Made by a program: the position numbers and the translations under genes
Assembly (NCBI GenBank): GCA_002928965.1
Contig: PERU01000003.1
Location: forward strand, 1-64,000
DNA: 64,000 bases
From: Methylomonas sp.
GTDB lineage: Bacteria; Pseudomonadota; Gammaproteobacteria; Methylococcales; Methylomonadaceae
Reading direction: 5' to 3'
Notes under the pieces: generated by a model
The model's input: the letters and a program-made list of their open reading frames with translations, nothing else
The model's database searches: none
Told to the model about the DNA's origin: nothing
Shown: in pieces, positions 1-7,625 of the stretch
Layout: every line of letters begins with the position of its first letter
How positions within the stretch are numbered: the stretch's first letter is position 1

Positions 1-181
1 CGATCAAATTGATGCCGTTTTTTCCGAAGGCTTGCAAGGTCAAGAGTTAGCGCAGCATATTGCATCGATGTTGCAGGGCATACGCTTTGGCTCCATCGAG
101 ATCGTGATTCATGACGGTCGTATCGTGCAAATCGATAAACATGAAAAATTCAGAGTAAAAAACCCCACAGCTTCACATTAA
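1..181 (+). CDS. YezD-family (DUF2292) small protein, 5' end missing
   Basis: The window opens inside a reading frame that runs from base 2 to a TAA at 179-181 and encodes the last 59 residues of a small protein. The visible part contains IRFGSIEIVIHDGRIVQID, the compact pattern of the YezD/DUF2292 family: a short beta strand, a GxIEIVIxDG core and a strand ending VQID. Its biochemical role is not known to me. Family members often sit beside sulfate or sulfonate uptake and cysteine synthesis genes. The complete sulfate ABC transporter downstream fits that, so a sulfur-assimilation accessory role is inferred. The start codon lies outside the window. Confidence 0.75.
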   Translation, partial: DQIDAVFSEGLQGQELAQHIASMLQGIRFGSIEIVIHDGRIVQIDKHEKFRVKNPTASH

Positions 182-283
182 ACCGCCTCATTTAGGGCGT
201 GTTTAACTGACCGGACCGCCGGAAGTTACCGTGATTAACCTGTATTTGATTACCTTAATTTCCACTCAACTAAGGTCCTTGTT

Positions 284-1801
284 ATGACATCCTTGCTATT
301 TGATTGGCCCGCCTCGTCACGCTTGGCGGCTCTATTATTACTATGGCCGGCACTCGCCGGCGCCGAAGATTATTACCGCCCCACCAAAGGCTATCGGGTC
401 GAACCCGCACCCGATTTACCGGTGTATGTGCGTAACCTCAGCAAAACCCAGTTCGAGCAATTCCGCGATGTGGAATGGCTGGACGTGGGGCTGGATTTTC
501 GCAGCCGCTACGAATACCGCGAGAACGATTTACGCCCGTGGACAGATACCTCATCCGGTACCCCCGTCAGCCGTTATCGGGCAGAGCCGGACAATTTATG
601 GCTGCTCAGAACCCGCGCCTATATTGGCGTGAAAGACATTCTCGATCCGCTGCGTTTTGCCGTGGAAATGGAAGATGCCCGCAGCTACAACGGCCATTAC
701 GAACGTAGCGATGCCGACGTCAACGAATTCGAACTGATCCAGGCCTACGGCGAACTCTATTTCGACAACGCCTTGGGCCACAACCGGCCGATCAGTATCC
801 GCGCTGGCCGCCAACATCTGGAACTACTCGACCGGCGTCTGGTGGGTAACAACGAATTCCGCAACACCACCAACAACTTTGAAGGCTACCGGGTGCGCTT
901 CGGAAAAAAACAGAACAACTGGGACCTGGATACCTTCGTGTTTCAACCGGTTGAGCGTTACAAATACCGCTTTGATCAGCCGGACGAAGACACTTGGTTT
1001 TATGGTGCCGTGTTCAGCTGGCGGCAATGGTCGGATTTAGTGACCATTCAGCCGTACTTTCTGGGTAAGCATACCGACGGTGATCCCAACAACCTAGTCC
1101 CGGCCAACCAGAAAAACGACCGCAGCATTTATGCCCCCGGTTTACGTGTCTACGGTCTGTTTGGCGAAAGCGGTTTCGACTTTGACAGTGACATCAACAA
1201 GCAATTTGGCCGGTTTGGGGAAACCGTCAACGGTGTCCAGCGATTACGTCAGCATGATGCCTTAGCCTACTCATTAGAGTTGGGTTACACCTTTGATCAT
1301 GCCTGGAAGCCACGCACCAGCGTGTATTACGGCTACGGCACCGGCGACAAGCGCGCAGGCGATGGCACTAACCAGCGCTTCGATGCCTTTTACGGCTTTA
1401 ATCAACCCTGGTCGCGTAACGATTATTTCTCCTGGGACAACCTGCATGCCCCTAAAGCCCGGCTGGAATTCACCCCATACAACACTGTTCGGGTCGATAT
1501 AGGCTTCAACGCCTATTGGCTGGAAAGCGAAACCGGTGGCTGGAATCGGGCCAATTTACGGGATCGCACGGGGCAAAGTGGCAGCTACTTAGGCCACGAA
1601 TTCGATATTCGAGTTAGGCATAAACTGAATGCGTATATCGACTGGAATGTCAGTTATGCCCGGTTCACCCCAGGCGACTACACCGAATCGTTTGATCGCG
1701 GCAGCACCGCAGCGGGGCCTTTTACCAGCGAAGCCGGCAACTTCTTTTATTTCGAAGTCTCGGCCAATGCCTTTGGTGACGGCAAACCCCAATATAAATA
1801 A
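284..1801 (+). CDS. Alginate-export-family outer membrane porin
   Basis: The 505-residue protein has an N-terminal hydrophobic stretch (LAALLLLWPALAGAED, about residues 14-29) that looks like a signal peptide with cleavage after AGA. The rest is rich in alternating aromatic and charged strands (for example LDFRSRYEYRENDLRPW and IRAGRQHLELLDRRLVG), as in the alginate-export (AlgE-like) beta-barrel family. It ends with a membrane-strand pattern, FFYFEVSANAF. It lies between the YezD gene and the sulfate-binding protein gene, so the practical substrate may be sulfate or an organosulfur anion, not alginate. That is inference from position only. No alginate synthesis genes are visible here. Confidence 0.75.
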   Translation: MTSLLFDWPASSRLAALLLLWPALAGAEDYYRPTKGYRVEPAPDLPVYVRNLSKTQFEQFRDVEWLDVGLDFRSRYEYRENDLRPWTDTSSGTPVSRYRAEPDNLWLLRTRAYIGVKDILDPLRFAVEMEDARSYNGHYERSDADVNEFELIQAYGELYFDNALGHNRPISIRAGRQHLELLDRRLVGNNEFRNTTNNFEGYRVRFGKKQNNWDLDTFVFQPVERYKYRFDQPDEDTWFYGAVFSWRQWSDLVTIQPYFLGKHTDGDPNNLVPANQKNDRSIYAPGLRVYGLFGESGFDFDSDINKQFGRFGETVNGVQRLRQHDALAYSLELGYTFDHAWKPRTSVYYGYGTGDKRAGDGTNQRFDAFYGFNQPWSRNDYFSWDNLHAPKARLEFTPYNTVRVDIGFNAYWLESETGGWNRANLRDRTGQSGSYLGHEFDIRVRHKLNAYIDWNVSYARFTPGDYTESFDRGSTAAGPFTSEAGNFFYFEVSANAFGDGKPQYK

Positions 1802-1929
1802 CACCCGATAACGAATTATCAGAGCGTTTGACGCCGCTATGGATCAGTCGCTCAGGATAGCTGCGAATTTCTATATCCACTTATTCGATATTTAATTCTA
1901 AAACTATCGTTTTAACTGTGAGCTTGCAT

Positions 1930-1955
1930 AGCCTAAGCTGTGGCCCCACAGGCTT
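1930..1955 (+). promoter_or_regulatory. Imperfect hairpin in the leader of the sulfate-binding protein gene
   Basis: AGCC and TGTGG pair with CCACA and GGCT around a two-base loop, with a bulge on the left arm. The hairpin lies 36 bases before the start of the binding-protein gene and has no T-run. It could be a processing or mRNA-stability element that sets the high level of binding protein relative to the permeases, or it could be chance. It matches no riboswitch I recognise. Confidence 0.3.
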
Positions 1956-1990
1956 AATCACATTTCACCTAAATGACTTAAGGAGGCGAT

Positions 1991-2995
1991 ATGCCTAAAA
2001 AAATAATACTCAAATCAATCCTGCTAGGCTTGGCCTTGTTTGCCAGCGGCAGTGCTTTCGCGGAGAGAACCCTACTCAATGTGTCCTATGACCCGACCCG
2101 CGAGTTCTATCAGGCCTTCAATAAAGAATTCATCCAATACTGGAAAGACAAAACCGGTGAAGAGGTCAATGTCCAGCAATCCCATGGGGGTGGTGGCAAA
2201 CAAACCCGGGCCGTCATCGATGGCCTGGAAGCCGATGTAGTGACGCTGGCGTTATCCGGTGACATCGATCAAATCGCCGAAAGAGCGGGTTTGTTCCCCA
2301 AAGACTGGCAAAAACGTCTGCCGAATAACAGCTTGCCGTATACCTCCACCATCGTTTTCCTGGTACGTAAAGGTAACCCCAAAGCCATTAAAAACTGGGA
2401 TGACCTAGCCAAGGACGGGGTGGCAGTAATCACTCCCAACCCCAAAACCTCGGGTGGCGCCCGTTACAACTATCTGGCGGCCTGGGCGTTCGGTGTAAAA
2501 ACCTACGGCAGTCAGGATGCCGCCAAGGAATTTGTCAAAAAAATCTTTAAAAACGTCCCGGTACTGGATTCCGGCGCGCGCGGCTCCACCACTACTTTTA
2601 TCCAGCGTGGCATGGGCGATGTGTTGATTACCTGGGAAAACGAAGCCTTCCTGGCCTTAAAAGAATACGGTGCCGGCGACTTTGAAATCGTGGTGCCGCC
2701 CACCAGTATCAAAGCCGAAACCCCAGTCACCGTAGTGGACAAGATCGCCAAGAAAAATGGCAACCTGGATTTGGCTGAAGCCTATCTGCAATACCTGTAT
2801 ACCCCCGTCGGGCAAAAACTGGCAGCCAAGCATTTTTACCGTCCGGCACACCCTGAATTCGCCGATCCTGAAGACCTGAAACGCTTCCCCAAACTGGATT
2901 TTTACACGATAGACGGCGATTTTGGCGGCTGGGCCACCATTCAGAAAGTGCATTTTGATGATGACGCCCATTTCGACCAAATCTACACGCCGTAA
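1991..2995 (+). CDS. sbp: Sulfate ABC transporter periplasmic substrate-binding protein
   Basis: This 334-residue protein starts after a near-consensus ribosome binding site (AGGAGG, 1981-1986). It has a clear signal peptide ending ASGSAFA just before [14 protein letters not shown]. Family signatures are visible: [12 protein letters not shown] near the mature N-terminus, [12 protein letters not shown] followed by [27 protein letters not shown], and ITWENEA. These match the Sbp/CysP family, which binds sulfate or thiosulfate in the periplasm and delivers it to CysTWA. The permease and ATPase genes follow immediately. Sbp and CysP cannot be told apart by eye. Confidence 0.93.
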   Translation: MPKKIILKSILLGLALFASGSAFAERTLLNVSYDPTREFYQAFNKEFIQYWKDKTGEEVNVQQSHGGGGKQTRAVIDGLEADVVTLALSGDIDQIAERAGLFPKDWQKRLPNNSLPYTSTIVFLVRKGNPKAIKNWDDLAKDGVAVITPNPKTSGGARYNYLAAWAFGVKTYGSQDAAKEFVKKIFKNVPVLDSGARGSTTTFIQRGMGDVLITWENEAFLALKEYGAGDFEIVVPPTSIKAETPVTVVDKIAKKNGNLDLAEAYLQYLYTPVGQKLAAKHFYRPAHPEFADPEDLKRFPKLDFYTIDGDFGGWATIQKVHFDDDAHFDQIYTP

Positions 2996-3082
2996 TAAAT
3001 AACAGACTGTCGTCAGCTAAACACAGTCAAAAAATTGCACACCGCTGTATTTGTAACCTCATCACACTAAACACTCAATAAC

Positions 3083-3910
3083 ATGCCACAAAGTCACATC
3101 ATGCCCGGATTTCGGCCGGCACTCGGCTTTACCTTGTTGTATCTGGCGTTGATCGTGCTGATCCCGCTCAGCGCCATGTTACTGAAAAGTCTGCAACTGA
3201 CCGCAGACCAATTCTGGAACATATTGACCAGCAAACGGGTATTGGCCTCGTTTGAAATCAGCTTTGGCGCCGCATTGCTGGCAGCAGGCATCGCTGCCGT
3301 GCTGGGATTCATCATTGCCTGGACGTTGGTGCGCTATCCCTTTCCCGGCAAAAAACTGTTCGACGCCTTGATCGACTTACCGTTTGCCCTGCCCACAGCC
3401 GTCGCCGGCATTGTGTTGGCCACGCTATACGAACCCCGCGGCTGGATCGGCCAATGGCTAGGGGAGGTGTTTGGCCTCAAGGTGGCTTACCAGCCGCTGG
3501 GTATCGTCGTGGCCTTGATCTTTATCGGACTGCCATTCGTGGTGCGGACTATCGAGCCGGTGTTACAGGAGTTTGACAGCGCCATGGAAGAAGCCGCCGC
3601 CAGTTTGGGCGCCAACCGCTGGCAAGCCTTTAGCAAGGTGATTGTGCCGAATATTTTGCCGGCAGCCATCACCGGCTTTGCGCTGGCCTTTGCCCGTGGG
3701 GTCGGCGAATACGGCTCGGTGATTTTCATTGCCGGGAACATGCCGTATGTCTCGGAAGTGGTGCCGCTATTAATCATTACCAAACTGGAGCAATACGACT
3801 ATGCCGGCGCCACCGCCATTGGCATGACCATGCTGGTGTTGTCGTTTGTATTGCTGTTAATCATCAATAGTCTGCAGTGGTGGGTACGCCGCCGCAGCGG
3901 CCAACTCTGA
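3083..3910 (+). CDS. cysT: Sulfate ABC transporter permease CysT (CysU)
   Basis: This 275-residue integral membrane protein has about six hydrophobic segments. The cytoplasmic EAA loop reads MEEAAASLGANRWQAFSKV and is followed by VIVPNILPAAITGF, the coupling site for the ATPase. The sequences LPFALPTAVAGIVLATLY and ARGVGEYGSVIFIAGN are typical of CysT. Together with CysW it forms the transmembrane channel of the sulfate/thiosulfate importer. The next gene starts 10 bases after its stop, which indicates one transcript. Confidence 0.94.
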   Translation: MPQSHIMPGFRPALGFTLLYLALIVLIPLSAMLLKSLQLTADQFWNILTSKRVLASFEISFGAALLAAGIAAVLGFIIAWTLVRYPFPGKKLFDALIDLPFALPTAVAGIVLATLYEPRGWIGQWLGEVFGLKVAYQPLGIVVALIFIGLPFVVRTIEPVLQEFDSAMEEAAASLGANRWQAFSKVIVPNILPAAITGFALAFARGVGEYGSVIFIAGNMPYVSEVVPLLIITKLEQYDYAGATAIGMTMLVLSFVLLLIINSLQWWVRRRSGQL

Positions 3911-3920
3911 GGCGTCTGTT

Positions 3921-4784
3921 ATGCATGTCACATCCTCTAAGCCCTTATCCGGTAATCCGGGTGTTGCCTTGACGGATCCAGCCTGGGTGCGCTGGAGTCT
4001 GGTGGGCGTATCCATCGCGGTTATCAGCTTATTCTTGATACTGCCGTTGGCCACGGTACTGATCGAAGCCTTGTCCAAAGGTTGGCAGGCGTATGCCAGC
4101 AGTCTGACGCTACCCGACACCTTGGCAGCCATGCGGCTGACCTTGTTGACCGCCGCCATTACCGTCCCGCTGACCACCGTGTTTGGCGTCTCCGCTGCCT
4201 GGGCCATCGCCCGCTTTGATTTTCGCGGTAAAAGTCTGCTCACCACCCTGATCGATCTACCGTTTTCGGTCTCGCCGGTCATCGCCGGCTTGATCTATGT
4301 GTTGATTTTCGGCGCCAAAGGCTGGTTTGGGCCTTGGTTATCCGAGCACGACATCAAAGTCATTTTTGCGGTACCCGGCATCGTGCTGGCCACTTTATTC
4401 GTGACCTTTCCCTTCGTGGCGCGGGAACTGATTCCCTTGATGCAGGAAATCGGCCATGAGGAAGAAGAAGCTGCATTGTCACTGGGTGCCAGTGGCTGGC
4501 AGACCTTTTTTAAAGTGACCTTGCCCAACATCAAATGGGGCCTGCTGTACGGTGTATTGCTGTGTAACGCCCGTGCCATGGGCGAGTTTGGCGCCGTGTC
4601 GGTGGTGTCTGGCCATATCCGCGGCCTGACTAACACCTTGCCGTTGCATGTGGAAGTCAGCTACAACGAATACGATTTCGTCGGCGCCTTTGCCAGTGCC
4701 TCGGTGCTGGCCAGTCTGGCGGTGTTGACCCTGATCTTCAAGACCTTGCTGGAATGGAAACAAAGCCAGGACCGCAAGGCGTAA
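3921..4784 (+). CDS. cysW: Sulfate ABC transporter permease CysW
   Basis: This 287-residue protein is homologous to the preceding permease and has a hydrophobic start (VGVSIAVISLFLILPLATVL) after a polar N-terminal leader of about 25 residues. The EAA loop reads EEEAALSLGASGWQTFFKV, and the ARAMGEFGAVSVVSGHIRG segment is characteristic of CysW. It is the second half of the heterodimeric sulfate channel. It follows cysT by 10 bases and precedes cysA by 24 bases. Confidence 0.94.
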   Translation: MHVTSSKPLSGNPGVALTDPAWVRWSLVGVSIAVISLFLILPLATVLIEALSKGWQAYASSLTLPDTLAAMRLTLLTAAITVPLTTVFGVSAAWAIARFDFRGKSLLTTLIDLPFSVSPVIAGLIYVLIFGAKGWFGPWLSEHDIKVIFAVPGIVLATLFVTFPFVARELIPLMQEIGHEEEEAALSLGASGWQTFFKVTLPNIKWGLLYGVLLCNARAMGEFGAVSVVSGHIRGLTNTLPLHVEVSYNEYDFVGAFASASVLASLAVLTLIFKTLLEWKQSQDRKA

Positions 4785-4808
4785 TTAACCGATAGTGAGA
4801 CACAGACT

Positions 4809-5852
4809 ATGAGCATTCAGTTATCCAACATCACCAAACAATTCGGTGCCTTCAAAGCGCTGGATAACATCCATCTGGACATTCCCGAAGGCGAACTGGT
4901 GGCCTTATTGGGACCCTCCGGCTGCGGTAAAACCACCTTGCTGCGCATCATTGCCGGTTTGGAACAGGCCGATCAAGGCCAAGTGTTTTTAAAAGGCGAC
5001 AACGTCACCGAACAGCCGGTCAAAAATCGGCAAATCGGCTTTGTGTTTCAGCATTACGCCTTGTTCCGGCACATGACCGTGTTTGACAACATCGCCTTCG
5101 GGCTGAGAGTCAAACCGCGCAAACAAAGGCCGGCCGAAACCGTCATCAAACAAAAAGTCCATGATTTGTTGCAACTGGTACAACTGGACTGGTTACATGA
5201 CCGCTTTCCGGATCAACTGTCCGGCGGGCAACGGCAAAGGATAGCCTTAGCGCGTGCTTTAGCGGTGGAACCCTCGGTATTGTTACTCGACGAACCCTTC
5301 GGCGCGCTGGATGCCAGCGTGCGCAAAGACTTGCGCTTGTGGCTGAGACATTTGCATCACGAACTGAATGTCACCAGTATCTTTGTCACACATGATCAGG
5401 AAGAGGCCATGGAAGTAGCCAGTCAGATCGTGGTGTTGAATCACGGCAAGATTGAGCAGAAGGGCACGCCCAGCGAGATTTACGATCAGCCGCACAGTGA
5501 TTTTGTGTCACGGTTCATCGGCCAAACCAACGTGTTCAAGATAGAAGACCACGCCCACGAGTGGCTGAAACACACCGGCATCATCATCGATGAACCCCAA
5601 GGCATCGTCGCCCATGTCAGACCCCACAACATCAGCGTGGAGAAACCCAGCGACCCGGCCAAGGCACCGGTCACCCTGCGCGATTGGCAACATCTGGGGA
5701 GCTTGATTCGACTGGAACTGCAGCGGGACGATCAGACGGCATCACCCACGACTATTTACGCCGAAATGCCCAACGAACAATTCAAGGCACTGGCCTTAAA
5801 CAAAGGCGATCGGGTCGCTATGCGGATCAAACATGCGCATTGGTTTAATTGA
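4809..5852 (+). CDS. cysA: Sulfate/thiosulfate ABC transporter ATP-binding protein CysA
   Basis: This 347-residue ATPase has Walker A GPSGCGKT (residues 35-42), signature LSGGQ (137-141), Walker B ending LLLDEP (158-163) and an H-loop in [13 protein letters not shown]. The C-terminal 100 or so residues carry the TOBE-like regulatory region seen in CysA ([10 protein letters not shown] onward). It powers sulfate import and is the last gene of the operon. Confidence 0.94.
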   Translation: MSIQLSNITKQFGAFKALDNIHLDIPEGELVALLGPSGCGKTTLLRIIAGLEQADQGQVFLKGDNVTEQPVKNRQIGFVFQHYALFRHMTVFDNIAFGLRVKPRKQRPAETVIKQKVHDLLQLVQLDWLHDRFPDQLSGGQRQRIALARALAVEPSVLLLDEPFGALDASVRKDLRLWLRHLHHELNVTSIFVTHDQEEAMEVASQIVVLNHGKIEQKGTPSEIYDQPHSDFVSRFIGQTNVFKIEDHAHEWLKHTGIIIDEPQGIVAHVRPHNISVEKPSDPAKAPVTLRDWQHLGSLIRLELQRDDQTASPTTIYAEMPNEQFKALALNKGDRVAMRIKHAHWFN

Positions 5853-5899
5853 TGGCGCAGTTTTTAAAAATGACAAAGTAGAATAACCGCATAGGTCCA

Positions 5900-5940
5900 A
5901 GCCTGTTCAGGCTCTGTGAGGAGCCGGATTGTGTCGGCTT
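5900..5940 (+). terminator. Two tandem hairpins after cysA, possible transcript end
   Basis: AGCCTG-tt-CAGGCT (5900-5913) is followed by AGCCG, an eight-base loop and CGGCT (5922-5939), ending in CTTTAAG. The T-run is short, so intrinsic termination is uncertain; the pair could instead act as a 3' stability structure for the sulfate operon. The rest of the 306-base space before the next gene holds the promoter at 6082-6110 and no other signal I can support. Confidence 0.4.
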
Positions 5941-6081
5941 TAAGCACGATGTTATTTGCATGGAGGTTGATTGAATAACTTGTCCATGTTTTAGACAGTG
6001 TCACATCTGTCAAACCAGCCTCCAACTTTGCCTTCTGATGATTGTGAATGAAAGTGTTAATTGGCTCAAGAAATAGAAAAA

Positions 6082-6110
6082 TTGATTCCTAAAAATCCTC
6101 AGCCTATACT
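6082..6110 (+). promoter_or_regulatory. Predicted sigma70 promoter of the HupE/TonB-receptor/ABC operon
   Basis: TTGATT (6082-6087) and TATACT (6105-6110) are separated by exactly 17 bases, close to the housekeeping consensus. Initiation would fall near 6117 and give a leader of about 40 bases before the ATG at 6159. No downstream gene in this cluster has an equally good promoter, so it probably drives the whole unit to 13761. Confidence 0.6.
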
Positions 6111-6158
6111 ACGCGCCAATATATTTACCCCAAGGCTGTTTTGTTTTAATACCCTGCC

Positions 6159-7625
6159 ATGCAACTGACCCCTTCAAGCAAAAAATCTGATTTCAGACAA
6201 AGGCTGTCCAAGCAACTGCTATCTGCTGGGCTGCCTTTGTTGCTGGTATTGGCTTTTTTGTGTCAGCAGTTCATGAATTTTGACGGTATGGGTTTAAGCG
6301 ATGGTTTTAGCCATCCTTTAACTGGCTGGGATCATTTGATCACTATGCTGGCTGTGGGTATATGGGCGGCGCAATTAAGAGGACAGGCCATCTGGATGTT
6401 GCCGTTGGCTTTTGTCGGCGTGATGAGTCTGGGAGGTCTTGCCGGTGCGTCGGGTATAACGATTCCCAGTACGGAAGGCATCATACTGCTTTCCGCTGCG
6501 GTTTTTGGTGTATTGATCACTCGTAAAATGCGCTTCTCCGCCAAAATCAATGTGCTGATTGTGGCATTTTTTGCTTTTTTCCATGGCTTTGCACATGGCA
6601 ACGAAATCTCGACTTCGGCTAGTCTAGTTTCCTACACGCTGGGATTCATGCTGGCAACGTTAATGCTTCATGGCGCCGGTATTTTAGTCGCAAAGTTGAT
6701 AGTGTTGTGTGTGACCTGCTTACTGACGGTCATTTTTGCCAACATGGCAATAGCTAAAGACGCCGGATTTAATATTGATGATAACGGCAAAACCTTTGCG
6801 TTATCTGAACAAGTAAACACTCTGCATGCCAATTCTTCTGGGCATCCGGGTCTCAGCGATGACAAACATCATCAATTCTCCCCGCTTCAACAGACATTGG
6901 ATGTTGCTTACCTATCGAAACCGGCTGAAGCGGGATTGTCTCCCAATTTCTTAGAAAGTGGGCGAAATCCGTATTTTGATTGCGCTGATACCATTAAGAC
7001 CGCCTCAAAATGCGGCCTTAAACTGCTCAAGACATACGTATATGACCATGGGTTGACCCTAAAACAATCCGGTGTTCAAGCCCTGGATGATCTCCAACGC
7101 TTATCCTACATCAACCTTGTTTACATAAGCGTCTGTAATTTGGATTTCAAACGCTGTTTCCCTGAAATCAATCACACACCAGGAAGACATTTTCTAAGCA
7201 ATGGTGTCGGTGTTACCTCGCCACCGAATACTTCAATTCCGCACAATGTTCCCACCCTCCGCAAGTCCCGTATTCCATCCATTGAAGAAACCTGTCTTCA
7301 ATTGATCTTTGCCCAATCCAAAATCGGCAACGCCTCAAAAAATACCCTAAAACGTTATAGCGATGATTACGCCATCGGTAATTCAGGCTATATCGTGCAA
7401 TGTCCAATGGCCGTCAGCCGGCAACACAATTGCAATTCCATTCTAGCGCCTAGCTATGATTCTGAGGCTCAACACGCAGTTCATGTGTTGTTAGCTACTC
7501 ATTCCAGCCTTCATGTTATGCGAGCAAGTCGAAATCGTGCCTTGCTCTCTGCCATGTTTGCTACAAGCCCATTTCAGGCCTTCCACTTAACCACAACAAA
7601 AATAACAATCAACAGAGCATCATGA
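6159..7625 (+). CDS. HupE/UreJ-family membrane protein with a long unrecognised C-terminal extension
   Basis: Residues 25-200 form a HupE/UreJ-type polytopic membrane domain. HPLTGWDH is at 52-59, FHGFAHGNE at 141-149 and a further membrane histidine (LHGAG) near 171, the histidine-rich positions expected of this predicted Ni/Co-type metal transporter family. Usual family members stop at about 190-210 residues. This one continues for roughly 290 more residues of soluble, His/Ser/Asn-rich sequence with seven cysteines (275, 285, 326, 333, 379, 415, 425), for which I recognise no family. The frame is uninterrupted and its stop overlaps the next gene by four bases, so the extension looks translated. 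The metal transported is unknown; association with the TonB receptor downstream is inferred from position. Confidence 0.7.
   Translation: MQLTPSSKKSDFRQRLSKQLLSAGLPLLLVLAFLCQQFMNFDGMGLSDGFSHPLTGWDHLITMLAVGIWAAQLRGQAIWMLPLAFVGVMSLGGLAGASGITIPSTEGIILLSAAVFGVLITRKMRFSAKINVLIVAFFAFFHGFAHGNEISTSASLVSYTLGFMLATLMLHGAGILVAKLIVLCVTCLLTVIFANMAIAKDAGFNIDDNGKTFALSEQVNTLHANSSGHPGLSDDKHHQFSPLQQTLDVAYLSKPAEAGLSPNFLESGRNPYFDCADTIKTASKCGLKLLKTYVYDHGLTLKQSGVQALDDLQRLSYINLVYISVCNLDFKRCFPEINHTPGRHFLSNGVGVTSPPNTSIPHNVPTLRKSRIPSIEETCLQLIFAQSKIGNASKNTLKRYSDDYAIGNSGYIVQCPMAVSRQHNCNSILAPSYDSEAQHAVHVLLATHSSLHVMRASRNRALLSAMFATSPFQAFHLTTTKITINRAS

Noticed and set aside
3857..4282. 141-codon minus-strand frame
   Set aside because: It is antisense to the cysT end and the cysW start, both with clear permease motifs.
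5853..6158. Cobalamin or other metabolite riboswitch before the HupE/TonB-receptor operon
   Set aside because: I find none of the conserved B12-box-like sequence, and the hairpins present are short and simple.
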